From Stachybotrys elegans (taxonomy: Eukaryota > Ascomycota > Sordariomycetes > Hypocreales > Stachybotryaceae), in the NCBI GenBank assembly GCA_020746835.1, contig JAGPNK010000007.1, positions 620,001 through 684,000 of the forward strand: a DNA stretch of 64,000 bases, given 5' to 3'. A model generated the notes under the pieces. The model had not been told where the DNA came from and made no database searches. It saw only the letters and a list, made by a program, of their open reading frames with translations. A program made the position numbers and the translations under genes. Positions within the stretch are counted from its first letter, which is position 1; every line of letters begins with the position of its first letter. Positions 12,001 to 22,389 of this stretch are shown in pieces.

Positions 12001-14620
12001 CTGCTGTGATCTTTCAGAGCACCAGAGATACCTCGGCGAGGAGCATATTCTTTACTACAGGAAGGACGAAGAGACCATGGATGCAACATACCGGAAAGTG
12101 GTGGAAAAGGCCCAAATCCCCGAGCATTGGGAAGAAAAGTACAACAAGCTCTTGGACGAGGAAGCGACACCTTCCCTGAAGACTCTGAGAAGCCTTCTCC
12201 ACGAGGGTGAACGCATCACATTCGAGCTTCCCTCGCTTCAGGTCCTGCGAGAGTTTGTAGAACGTTGCAATGATTGGGTGGACGAGGCAACAAATTACAT
12301 TGTCCGCAAGCAGCAAAACCGGCGGAAGAGCGAAAAGGGATGGCAGAGCGGCAGTCGAAAGTCGATTGGCAGTGCGTATCAAGACCAGAAGGAGCGGGAG
12401 GCACGACACGTGTCCAACATCTATCGTTTGTTAAAGGATGCAGAGCACATCGGCTTCGAGTGTCCCGAGATCGCACAACTCAAAGAACGCGCTGAGGCGA
12501 TCAAGGAGTTCCAGCGGACCGCATGCCGAACTCTCGACAACCCGCCAGCGGCAGAGTCGATCGAAGAGCTTATTGAGGAAGGACGTACCTTTAATGTGGA
12601 CATGCCTGAACTTGACAAGTTATCTACACTGCTTGAACAACTTCGCTGGAGCCACAAAGCCCGTTCTAGCCGCACGGTGTTCCTGTCCCTCAAAGAAGTG
12701 CAGGACCTCATCGACGAAGGTCACAAGCTCGATATCCCAAGCTACAACGATCACATGTCCTTCTACTGCGACCAGCTGCGCGCTGGCCAGGCCTGGGAAA
12801 AGAAAGCACATGAGTTGATTCATGCAGAGACGGTTCACTATCCACAGCTCGAAGCACTTTCGAATCAGGTGCAAGTCAACGCGCTCCCGGTTTCCCAAGC
12901 CACACTCAATGCTGTCGATCAGATCCTGCACAAACAGCGTGAAGCCCACAAGCAAATCGTTGATCTGACTGAAAGATGTCAGAACCCTGATATCCGGAAG
13001 AGGCCAAAGTACGCCGAGGTCGTAGAGCTGGCGAAGAAACTTGAGGACCTCAACTCTAAGCCCACTGGTACGCTCGAGCTCGAGAACGAACGGAAGCGCC
13101 ATGAAGATTGGATGCGCCGTGGCAAGAAGCTATTTGGAAAGTCAAACGCTCCCTTGCACATATTGAAGAGCCACCTGGAGTATGTGCGCGATCGAAACGC
13201 CGATTGCTTTGACATTGAACACGACACACCTCGACACCCAGGTGAGCCTGTCTCACGCGAGGCTAGTCCCAGTCAGAATGGCAGTGGCTGGGAGGACCCC
13301 CGTTCCCGCCAAGTATTTTGCATCTGCCGTAAGATCGAGGCTGGCATGATGATTGAGTGTGAGCTGTGCCACGAATGGTAAATTGAGACAAGTCGACTTC
13401 TTCGAACTGAGATGACTGACGAATTTAGGTATCACTACAAATGTCTCAAGATCGCTCGTGGCAAAGTCAAGGAAGACGATAAGTACACCTGTCCTATTTG
13501 CGACTGGCGGATGAAGATCCCCCGTGATGCCTCCCGGCCTAAGCTGGAGGATCTCACTGGTCTTGCGGATGAAGTCGCAACGCTACCCTTCCAGCCTGAC
13601 GAAGAGGATGTTTTGCGTAGCATCATTGATAGCGCGCAAACATTCCGAGACCACATTGCACGGTATTGCAATCCCCTGCTTTCCACAGAAGCGGAAGCAG
13701 AGACGCAGAGGTTCTATCTTCGTAAGCTCGAGGGTGCCGAAGTGCTGCTTTCATTCGAGACCAACTTCTTCCGACAAGAGCTTCACAAATGGTGCCCTGT
13801 GGCAGCCGAAGCCCCTCCAATCCTCGAGGTATCTCTGAGCACCAGGAAGCCGAGACCAACAAAGCTTCAGAAGATGTTGGTAGAGTATGGTGTCGATAAC
13901 CCAGACGACTTGCCTGAGCATGCCAAGGGGAAGGCCAATAGTCTCCGGCGCAAGGCAGCCAACGCTGAAGCAGCGGCAGCGGCAGCGATGGCTGTTCATT
14001 CATCCAACGGCCCGCTCCTGCCACCAGGAAGCAGCAGCTCATACGGAGGCCAGGCTATGTTTAGCCATTCATCCCAATCAAGAACGTCCAGCATCGGAGG
14101 CATATCTCATGGCCATCCGGACAGACATGAGTCGCCCAAAAATGGCGAGCATGGCAAAGGTGATCCCATGAACATTGATGGCGGTCTTCATCCTGGATTC
14201 CTGGGAGTTGGAGGTCCACAGGTGCTGGTGGATAACAATACAGCATTATCGCTCGAGGAGCGGCTGCTACAGGACAAGGATGATGGAATCAACCTGCACA
14301 GCGACGCTGAAAAGAGCAAGGCTCTCGAGATTCTTGGCCGCACCGAAGTAGGGAGAAAACAGGCAGAGAAGATATGGGGACCGGACGTCTGGAGCAATCG
14401 TGGCTCAACCAGTGACCACGGACGATCTTTGACGCCAGGGGATATGGATGACATGATGAAGCAAGACGAAGGCAACGTGGACGAAATGTTCAAGGAGATG
14501 ACGCATCAAGACGATGACGAAGATCAAAAGAAGAAGGATGCCACGGCGCACGGGCTCGTGACCGCCGAATCGTTGGAGAGCGAGAGGAACGGCCTGGAAG
14601 CATTACTAGACGGCGAGTGA
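9060..14620 (+). CDS. kdmB: KDM5/JARID1-type histone H3K4 demethylase (JmjN-ARID-PHD-JmjC-PHD)
   Basis: Nuclear 2-oxoglutarate/Fe(II) demethylase of trimethyl-H3K4, 1745 aa. Exons: 9060-9479, 9570-9618, 9672-10475, 10556-10647, 10697-13377, 13429-14620; all phases close. Order, by approximate residue: JmjN (95-140, [15 protein letters not shown]), ARID (about 160-255, [21 protein letters not shown]), PHD1 (456-505, CENCGRG..CPRC), JmjC (about 600-745) with iron ligands H-x-E in [10 protein letters not shown] and the distal His in [12 protein letters not shown]5HC2 zinc finger (about 860-910), PLU-1 helical region, PHD2 (about 1329-1375, [18 protein letters not shown]). The intron at 13378-13428 splits a PHD2 Trp codon. 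The start has a good context (CTCACCATGG). The homologue KdmB of Aspergillus affects secondary metabolism; any link to the cluster at 51-64 kb is speculation. Confidence 0.95.
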
Positions 14621-15440
14621 TTTCGTTTTGCTTGGGATTGCATTGGGACGAATATGGGAGTGACGGCGTTGCGGCCAGTTTATGGCTGTGCTTTCTTTTC
14701 CCAGCCAACTACATAGAGTATTAATGCTGGGCTTGTTTGACCGACGTGGGCAGTGGTGCATGTAAGATATATGTCTCGTGGGATTTGCGCACAGTCTGGG
14801 CATCACGGAGTTGACAAAGATTCACAACTGCCTGTACATCCAATTTACGAAATCTACTGAACAATGTCCACTGTTTGTCCAAGATGAAGGTGAATTTCTT
14901 GATCTTCAACGGCTGCGCCGCCTCACATGTCGATCCTCAGGCAGAACCACGTTGGTATTCGAGCTCGCAGATACGTAAAAGTCGATGCATCTTGTTAAGC
15001 TTTCTCAACCCTCTCAACATGTACGTGACAGGATAGCAAATGACAACGAGTAGTGGCTGCAAACATGCACAGAAGCTGGCAACTTTATGAAAGGCAGAAG
15101 CTTCTGGATGCAAGCTTGAGAGGAGCCCCGCCTGGTACTTGAAGGCAGCTAGAGGGGACCTGAAGTCCTGGTATTAGCTCACATAAAGTGGAGTACTCTG
15201 AATCGTTTTCTTGTACTGCCCAACTTAGCAGCTGAATGCTGCCTCAAGTTACACACAGCAGGCATCCGTTCCGCTTGTTTGCCTCGCAAAGAAGCAATCT
15301 TAACCTTCAAACTTTGGGCTTAATTCAACAAAGCCAAGCCATATATCAACCCACTGACCTGCCTCGAATTACCTTCTCTCATCTCACTCGGACTACTCGC
15401 ACATCTCTTTGTTCTCACCTTGGTCTCAGCCATCAGCAAG
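14621..15440. other. Intergenic; SGT1 promoter and leader
   Basis: About 820 bases with no recognisable open frame. The last 200 bases are rich in CAA and CTC and look like the SGT1 leader. Confidence 0.45.
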
Positions 15441-16842
15441 ATGTCGCACATTTCGGCAGCCTGGAGGGGCATGAGGGCCGTCGAGGAGAAGAAGTACGAA
15501 GAAGCCATCAAGGATCTATCCACTGCTCTCAAAGAAAGTGCAAGCCCTCTATGGCTTCTCGCACGCTCCAGAGCCTTCATCGGCGTGGGACGTTTCCAGG
15601 AGGCCCTCGACGATGCAGACCTCGCCTGGCACAAGGCATATCAACGCAACCAGCGACCCGGCATGACGGAAGCCCACTACCGCAGAGCCGTCGCGCACTA
15701 CCGTCTCGGCCACCTGGCAGATGCCGACTGCTGCTGTCTCTACTCCATGAGGATTGTTAAGGGACACCCTGCACTGGAGAAGCAAGACCCGGCCGAGCAG
15801 TTTGTCGACGAGCAGGGCCGCTGGACTGTGACTATGGAGGCGGTCATGGAGGAAGCAAAGGCGGAGAGCGTCAACAAGGCCCAAGCATACGGGATGGCTC
15901 TTGGTGGGGGCGACCAAAATACCCCCCAGGTCCAGGAATGGCGCAAGGCCAGCACCCTTCGTTTGCAGATTCTTAACTCCATGAAGAAGCTGGCGGAGGA
16001 TGATCCGAACCGCAAGCCCACCGTTCGCCAGAAGCCTGCCGAGAAGGCGCTTTCCAACCCAGTGGTGGAGAATAAGCAAGAGAAGAAGGAAGCCAAACCT
16101 GCCGGTGCTTCTGCTGCGCCGGCTGACGCACCGCTCCGCCTGCAGGAGTTTCAGAGCACCTCCAACATGTCTGTGTCAATCTTCTCCAAGGGCAACAACA
16201 AAGAGAAGCTACAGGTTGAGTTCCTCCCCTTTGCAGTCCGCATGCAGAACATTGTATACCCAGCCGGTCACGAAGCGGACTTTGAACTTGATCTGTGGGG
16301 GGAGATTGAGCCTGCTGCATCTACCTACACGGTGACGCCGAATAAGGTCGAGTTGAACTTGAAGAAGAAGTCACCTGGCAAATGGGCTGCTCTACTTGGA
16401 GAAGGGAAAGCCGCGACAAAGAGCGCCACCGAGAAGGAGGAAGAAGAGAAGTAAGTTGCTCATTACCGGGAGCCCATCTCCAGGCCTGTGCTGACACTAC
16501 TTTAGGGTCGAGGCTTTGAAGCAAGCAAGGAAGAAGGCCATGGAGGAAGCCGAGGCGGCCAAACCCAAGCCCGCCGAGACGAAGCCCTCGTATCCCACAT
16601 CGTCCAAGAGCGGGCCCAAGGACTGGGACAAGATTGGTGAGGAGGAAGATGACGATAAGGGCTCCGACGTCAACCTGTTCTTCAAGAACCTGTACTCCAA
16701 CTCGACGCCGGAGCAGCAGCGCGCCATGATGAAGAGCTTCACCGAGAGCAACGGCACGAGCCTCAGCACGAATTGGGAGGATGTCAAAGACCGCGTCGTG
16801 GAGACGGTGCCGCCTGAGGGCGTGGAGGCTAAGAAGTGGTAG
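15441..16842 (+). CDS. SGT1: SGT1 co-chaperone (TPR-CS-SGS)
   Basis: Hsp90 co-chaperone required in yeast for kinetochore assembly and SCF ubiquitin ligase function, and in animals and plants for immune-receptor folding. Exons 15441-16450 and 16506-16842, with intron 16451-16505, give 448 aa. The TPR region covers roughly residues 1-115 (MSHISAAWRGMRAVEEKKYE, AHYRRAVAHYRLGHLADA). An acidic/Lys linker precedes the CS domain at about 240-320 (SIFSKGNNKEKLQVEFLP, DLWGEIEPAASTYTVTPNKVEL). The SGS domain ends the protein (KDWDKIGEE, VNLFFKNLYSNSTPEQQRAMMKSF, NGTSLSTNWEDV). The intron sits in the linker before SGS. The ATG at 15441 is preferred; seven further in-frame codons upstream lack an ATG. 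Confidence 0.94.
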
Positions 16843-17100
16843 GAAGGCGATAGGGGGGCATTAGTGGTGGTGATTTGGGATATCACGACTGGGTGCGTGA
16901 CTATGATTTTGGGAGAGGCTTTATTCGATCTGCCATGCTGGCTACGGGAATGTCAATGACAAAGTGAGCGTATGAAGCAGTGGCTGGTACACGTGTATGC
17001 TTGACGAGAAGAGTGCAATTCGTCCATGCTATCTATTCAAGGCTCTATATCCAAGTGATATGCAACTGACGGTAGGCCAATGAAGGTGTTTATCACAAAG

Positions 17101-18753
17101 CTATCTCGTCCAGAGTTTTGCAAGCAGAGCTCTTTCGATGGCGGGCGTGTCCGCCAGTGCCAATGCTTTCATCTCCTCCCGTACTTGGCGCAGCCAGTCA
17201 CGTCGTTTGTGCCACATGAACTTCTTCTCGTCGCCGTCGGGGAGCCTGTAACTGTATCTGGGCATCAGATCCCAAGCCCTGGCGTTGAAGTCATCCAGTG
17301 ATATGTATGCGCCTCTTAGCCAGCGACGGCCGTCGACGACAAAGGCGCGGCGGCCGTGGAGCACGCGGCGGTTGTCGAAGAGGACGCACTCGCCAGGCTG
17401 GAGCTTGTATTGGTAGACGGATTGCTCCTGGCTGAAGAGGTTCTCGACGAGGCGAGCCCACTTCATCCAGGTCGAGGAGAGCGAGGACTGCCTGGCGATG
17501 AAGGGAGGGCTCCACCAGACGTCCTTGAGGGTCTTGTTTGCGGTGACTTCGAGGATGGGCCGGGACTGCCTGTGGCGGTGGGGGTTCTTGGAGTATTCGT
17601 ACGTGACCTTGTCCTCGAGGGTCTGGAAGCCGAAGCCGGAGGTGGGGCCGAGAGACTTGGGGCGAAGAAGCAGGGACTCGGCGATGCGGTGCGCGTCGAC
17701 GAAGAGAGACTCGCCGCCCTCGCACTCGTTCTCCATGCAGTGGAGGAGCTGGATCTTGGGCGGCGAATCGAGATACAGGAGGTCCTGGTGGGGGGCGAGA
17801 TAGTCGTTTGTGTAGGCCACGTTCTCGGCGTCGGGCTTGACCTTGACGTCGAATGTGAGGCCGTAGAAGGTCTCCATGATGGGAGCGATGCGCGTCGTGA
17901 TCTCGTTGACGGATGCCTCCTCCTTGGGCACGTCGGTGATGATGACGATGCCGAGGCGGCACAGGTCGCCCACGGCCTGGATGAGACCCTTTTCCGTCTT
18001 GTTGCCACCTTCTAGGGCCATGAAGTCCTTGAAGCTGATGCGCTGGATGTTGCGCTGGAGGACTTCGGCGTCCCAGTGCATAGCGTGGGTGCGGAGCTCC
18101 TCGTCGAGGCGCGGAGCTTCCTTCTGCGACCGGACTTTGAGTCTCAGATCATCCCATGGGAGATGGACCTCGTGTATCTCCGCCTCGTTGCCATCGGGGG
18201 AACTGATGAAGATGGCAAGGCCATTTTTGCGAGGCAGCACATCCGTCACGATCCCACCGGCGGGTATGTCGCCCAGGGACAGCTTTCTCTGCCCAGAGAA
18301 GGTGTCTATGCACTTGGGACAGCTACATCGAAAGCGCAGGTCCTGCGGGGTGTAGGTGCGCACGGGGTAGGATAGGGCATGGCGAGGGCGAGGCCAGAGG
18401 TGCAGGCCCTCGGCGTTGAAGAAGATTCTGGCTGATACCAAGTCGCTCCATCGCGACAAGACGTCCACCTCGTGTGCTCCTTTCAGTGCGATCTCCGGGT
18501 CCAAGGGCTTCTTATGGGCAGCGGATCGTGGTTTGGGCTGTGGCTGGCGGTGTGTGATGTCCTGCTCTGCCGGGCTTGAGAAGAATGCTGGCGCTGTGCT
18601 CGAAAAGGCTCTGTTGGAGCTTCTGTGCTTGATGACCTGGGCTTGTGTTGCCTTGTAAGGAGAGAGGACGGCGGGACGTTGTGCTCTGGCGATGAGTTGG
18701 GAGCAGGAGAGGCCCGAGACCGAAGTCTGCACCCAGCGACTCCGGGAGATCAT
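17101..18753 (-). CDS. Gamma-butyrobetaine dioxygenase-like (TauD family), probably mitochondrial
   Basis: Fe(II)/2-oxoglutarate dioxygenase related to gamma-butyrobetaine hydroxylase and trimethyllysine dioxygenase of carnitine biosynthesis. Single exon, 550 aa from ATG at 18753. The open frame continues upstream only from a TTG. The N-terminus is rich in Arg and Ser with few acids (SRSRWVQTSVSG, SSNRAFSSTAPAFF), typical of a mitochondrial presequence. An N-terminal zinc-binding module follows (FRCSCPKCIDTFSGQRKL), as in GBBH. The TauD domain carries the HxD motif in APHQDLLYLD (about residue 320) and the distal His in VLHGRRAF (about 463), followed by the Arg-rich strand RRWLRGAY. I cannot tell butyrobetaine from trimethyllysine activity by eye; the full GBBH-like N-terminal domain slightly favours the former. 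Confidence 0.85.
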   Translation of the reverse strand: MISRSRWVQTSVSGLSCSQLIARAQRPAVLSPYKATQAQVIKHRSSNRAFSSTAPAFFSSPAEQDITHRQPQPKPRSAAHKKPLDPEIALKGAHEVDVLSRWSDLVSARIFFNAEGLHLWPRPRHALSYPVRTYTPQDLRFRCSCPKCIDTFSGQRKLSLGDIPAGGIVTDVLPRKNGLAIFISSPDGNEAEIHEVHLPWDDLRLKVRSQKEAPRLDEELRTHAMHWDAEVLQRNIQRISFKDFMALEGGNKTEKGLIQAVGDLCRLGIVIITDVPKEEASVNEITTRIAPIMETFYGLTFDVKVKPDAENVAYTNDYLAPHQDLLYLDSPPKIQLLHCMENECEGGESLFVDAHRIAESLLLRPKSLGPTSGFGFQTLEDKVTYEYSKNPHRHRQSRPILEVTANKTLKDVWWSPPFIARQSSLSSTWMKWARLVENLFSQEQSVYQYKLQPGECVLFDNRRVLHGRRAFVVDGRRWLRGAYISLDDFNARAWDLMPRYSYRLPDGDEKKFMWHKRRDWLRQVREEMKALALADTPAIERALLAKLWTR

Positions 18754-19488
18754 TGGTGATTCCGACGGCTCTTTGGTGAATTTTTTCAACAGGTAGAAGG
18801 ATATTGTATAGGTACGTTGAGATGTCGCATGTGTTGGCAATGAGATGGTGAGCCGAGGTAACCCATCAGCCGCTGGCAACGCCGGCTGAGGGGGACTTCC
18901 GATTTAGCTGCAGAAGTGGTCCCGGACCGGAGGGTCTGACAATGGATGGCTAAAATAGCAGTCGTCTGTTATACATATGATTAGGTGTGTTATTATGGTG
19001 AACCCGTAATGAATGTATGTGGTTAGGCAGTAGGCATGGTGGACAAGAAGGCTGATGGAGAGGAAATTGAAGCCGTCTGAAACTTTGGAAGTCACTTCCT
19101 TCCCACTCAGTCCACCTACAGTGCAGGGCCCAGATGCCTCAGGCCAATTCTTAGGCTGCTGCAAGCTACCAACACCAATCGCAGCAAGATGTTGTTGAAC
19201 TCGATAAATCCAGAAATCATTCAGATAATCTTGCGCATGATTTTTCTTGGGATTTCCGACGCGCATGAGGGAAGCGCCGGGTGAGGCAGCAGACAGTTGC
19301 TGCTTCCTCATTGGCTGGGTGCCCACCTAGGCAGGTGATAGGTGATAGGCAGAATCTCGAATCTCAAATCTCACATCTTTTAGGCAAGGACCAACGTCTT
19401 AACTCTTGAAGCTTCAGCTCATTTCCGAGACGCCTCAACAATCAGCGATTCCTGTTGCCGTCATTTCATCCATCCAGGGGCAGACGCC
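18754..19488. promoter_or_regulatory. Divergent intergenic region between GBBH-like gene and pICln
   Basis: 735 bases between two divergently transcribed start codons. A 140-codon minus-strand frame at 18904-19326 has no protein-like composition and was rejected. The region must hold both promoters. Confidence 0.5.
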
Positions 19489-20414
19489 ATGCCTATCACG
19501 ACGATCAGGACACCTCCCTCGGTGGAGGATTACACACCACTGTCCGTCTATGAGTCCTCTACGCCCGAGTCCTTCATTGGCGGCAAGCCCGTTCTTCACT
19601 TCGACGTCCGCAATGTGCGAGCTACTGTTCCGCGATCGCAACGCGGCATTCTTTCTATTTTCCCCGAGGATGCGCCTGCGGCGGTTGCAGAGGCCCACGA
19701 CAGCCCCTGGGATGACCTGGTAGAGCAGAGGGTCAATGTATTTGTGAACTCGGCGTATGTATCCTGTAACCAGCTCCCCCATCTTGAGCGATCGGCTGAC
19801 CCTGTAATCAACAGCAACTTTACCATTTTTTCTTTGCAGGCGGAGCAAGGCCTGGAAATCCCCTACCCATGCATCTCCATCCACGCCGTTAAGCAGGTCG
19901 GCTCGGCTCAGGCCGTGTGGATGCAGCTTGAATTCTCCGACGGCGGAGCAGGTGACGATGACTTCAAGACGGTCGAGCTGACCATCACTCCGCCGCCCAT
20001 CGAAACCGAGCCATCCATGGCCACGCAGCTGTATACTGCCATTGCCAACTGCTCCAACCTCCACCCCGACCCTCTGGAGGCAGGCGAGGAGGACGACGAT
20101 GACGACCGAATTATTTTCGAGGGCAGCCAGGAGCACGAGGCGCTTGAAGGGTTCACGGGTGTGCTGCGCGGCTCGGCTACCGGCGGCCTCCCGCCCCCAT
20201 GCCTGGCAGCGGCGGCTGGATCACCGCTGACAATGTGAATGAGTACTTTGATGAGAATGGCAATTGGATTGGGGAGGGCGCCGGTGAGGAGGAGGCTGAG
20301 GAGCTTGGCGAGGGTGCAGGCCGGTCACGTCCCCGCGATGAGCTGGAGCAGTCGGACGTCAACGGCCATGCGAATGGCGACGATTCAGACAACAAGCGAC
20401 CCCGGCTTGAGTAA
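19489..20414 (+). CDS. pICln/Voldacs-family methylosome subunit, with apparent frameshift
   Basis: Homologue of pICln (CLNS1A), which binds Sm proteins and the PRMT5 methylosome and has a PH-like fold. Exon 1 is 19489-19754. The intron is 19755-19814 (GTATGT..ACAG) and joins FVNSA to NFTIFSLQAEQGLEIPYP, the family signature strand. An acidic stretch follows (EEDDDDDRIIFEGSQEHEALEGF). After GGLPPP at 20194-20198, a run of five Cs, the frame runs into a stop at 20236-20238, while the +2 frame from 20199 continues the expected C-terminus (MPGSGGWITADNVNEYFDE .. NKRPRLE) to the stop at 20412-20414. No GT-AG intron fits the phase; one missing C in the run would restore it. Either a sequencing error or a real lesion. 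Confidence 0.78.
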
Positions 20415-20686
20415 ATGGGTGTTCAATAATTGGGAAGGGAAAAAACGAATAGAATTAAGGATAAACGAAGGGAAATGGTCATGATTTCAACGTGGGCTCT
20501 TGGGATTACTGAAGCTCAGGTATCAAAACTACCCTCCCACACTTGCCGTACCTGCCACTTTTATGATGAAACACGTGATTGACACACTGCAGTCATTTTT
20601 CTTTGATGCAGCAAGCCGATTTCAAGTCATGCACCCTCCTACTGCGAACAGGCATAATTGCAGAGCATTAGTCGAGGCATACTGCC

Positions 20687-22228
20687 ATGGCTCCCTACAA
20701 CCTTCGAAGTGCCACGCGCACCACGCCATCAAGCAATGCTGAAGTGGCCGTTGAACAGACAGCTCCGCCCAGGGTTACAGGTATGGTTGTGGCGAGGATT
20801 GAGAACATCCTCGAGTCTGTTCTGGATGGTTTCTCTCGGGCGGATGAAGTCAGAATCGAGTTCAAGTCGCGCAAGAGCATGCGCCGGCGAGTGGGCACCG
20901 CCTCGACTTCCCAACAAGAATACATCCTGTTCCCTGGTCGCACAGTGCATGAGGCCAAGCGGTTCGGTATGATCAGCGCCCACAACGCTTCGCAGATTGG
21001 TTTTAACCTGGACCAGCCCGAGTTCTCCTTATCCTGCAGCTTTCGCACGATGCTCTCGTATCTGGCACCGTGCTCACGAAGCGGTTGGCACGCCTCTTCA
21101 CATCAGAGTTGGGGTATGTATTGCTGATCACTGTTCTATCTTAGCCATATATTCTATCAACACCAAGACTTGTTCGAAAAGCAGCGGAATGTTGATGAGC
21201 TGGTCGACGATATCGCGTTTACACTTGGTGTAAATCGCCATGATCTCAACATTGTGAGTATGCGTGACCGGAAAGTGGTCTACACTAACGAGATAGGCTG
21301 CCGCGCCTAAGGGCCATATTATAGGGCTTTTGAAGCTCAAGCTTCTTGATGAAGCGGTGGTAGATATGTCTCTCGGGACGTTGGTAAGTGATACCTGCTA
21401 TACCGAATACATGTCTGACTGGCCAGGGCACCACAATTCCCGAGATGAGTTCGGTTACAGATATGGACTTTGGTACTACTAGATAGGCTCTAGTAGTCGA
21501 GAAAGAGGTAGCCGTCCTGTGGTCTCCAGCAGGTAGTAGTTCTAACATCCCTAGGCCGTATTCCGATCGCTGTCATCATCGCAGTTTTGGCGCACCTCCA
21601 CGTCTGGTCCCGGGTTAATCGTCACGGTCAGTACTTTAGGAGAATTGGCACTTTGAGCGGTCAGACTAAGCATGACCAGGCCAAAGGTTATCCGGACATG
21701 GCTACCCTCTCCTTCCTCCGAGAAGTACACCGGAGAAAGCCAGAGATGCCCATACTCGCGCTCGTGGATTTTGACCCTGACGGCCTGAATATTTTTCGAT
21801 GCTACAGATATACATCGGAGCAGCAAATCCTGCAGCCGTACCCAACGAACCCGGCGGTTCAGCTACTAGGAATTGGTGCGAGCCAAGTCCTGGAAGAAGA
21901 CTCGCCGACAAATGGAACCGGTCCACAAGATGATTTTGACAACAACCGAGCTTCTGATAATAGAATCAACACCAAGGTCTCGGTGTCGTCTGTATCATGC
22001 CGGGATCCCTTTTTACATCTCACGGGGAGAGATCGAAAGTTGGCCGTGAGCACCCTGCAAAGGTTGGATGATGTCGTTCCGGAAGATGACGAGGCAACGC
22101 ATATCAGGAGGGAGCTCCAGGTAATGCTGATGATGGGCGTCAAGGTCGAAATTCAATGGCTCGATGACTCGGGAAATCTCTCAGACTGGCTTGACAAGAC
22201 GATCAGCAACGTGATGGCTTCGAGATAA
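20687..22228 (+). CDS. SPO11: Meiotic DNA double-strand-break transesterase SPO11 with in-frame UAG
   Basis: Topoisomerase VI-A-like enzyme that starts meiotic recombination. Exons: 20687-20966, 21017-21083, 21145-21253, 21297-21383, 21427-21507, 21555-21626, 21680-22228; all phases close, total 415 codons. The catalytic Tyr is Tyr120 in RHIFYQHQDLF. Toprim metal ligands are Glu206 in ALVVEKEA and Asp262/Asp264 in LVDFDPDG; GYPDMATLSFL precedes them. Codon 201 (21484-21486) is TAG where DFGTTR-x-ALVVEKE should hold an aromatic residue, usually Trp in fungal homologues. Unless edited or read through, the product would be 200 aa without the Toprim domain. The frame is otherwise intact, which argues against an old pseudogene. 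The donor at 21084 is a weak GTTGGC; using GTATGT at 21114 instead would leave a 31-nt intron. Confidence 0.85.
21475..21497 (+). promoter_or_regulatory. Perfect 9-bp hairpin with the SPO11 UAG in its loop (candidate RNA-editing site)
   Basis: Bases 21475-21483 (ACTACTAGA) and 21489-21497 (TCTAGTAGT) are exact reverse complements. The 5-base loop 21484-21488 is TAGGC, so the premature stop is the first three loop bases and its A (21485) is the second. A U before the target A and a hairpin-loop location are the known preferences of fungal sexual-stage A-to-I mRNA editing. Editing would turn UAG into UGG, Trp. Confidence 0.6.
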
Positions 22229-22389
22229 TTAAATACAGCCTACCCTGTACCGGATTGGTTGGAAGTGGAAGCTCTACCGTGCGAGAAATGCGGGGCACTT
22301 TAGCCACACAGTCCCCTCATTGATAGACTCAGTTCAAAATTTGCGATCAACAACTTTGAAGCGAAAAAAAGAGAAAGAAAAAAATAATC

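Noticed and set aside
17356..18015. 219-codon plus-strand frame and several 180-220-codon minus frames at 17.3-18.0 kb
   Set aside because: High-GC shadows of the GBBH-like coding exon, with repetitive Arg/Ser/Pro composition.
18904..19326. 140-codon minus-strand frame
   Set aside because: Sits in the divergent promoter; no domain, and composition is not protein-like.
21427..21507. A 14-base intron removing the TAG in SPO11 (GGTACTACTAGATAG)
   Set aside because: Far below any plausible intron length; with the stem-loop and expected Trp, an in-frame stop is the simpler reading.
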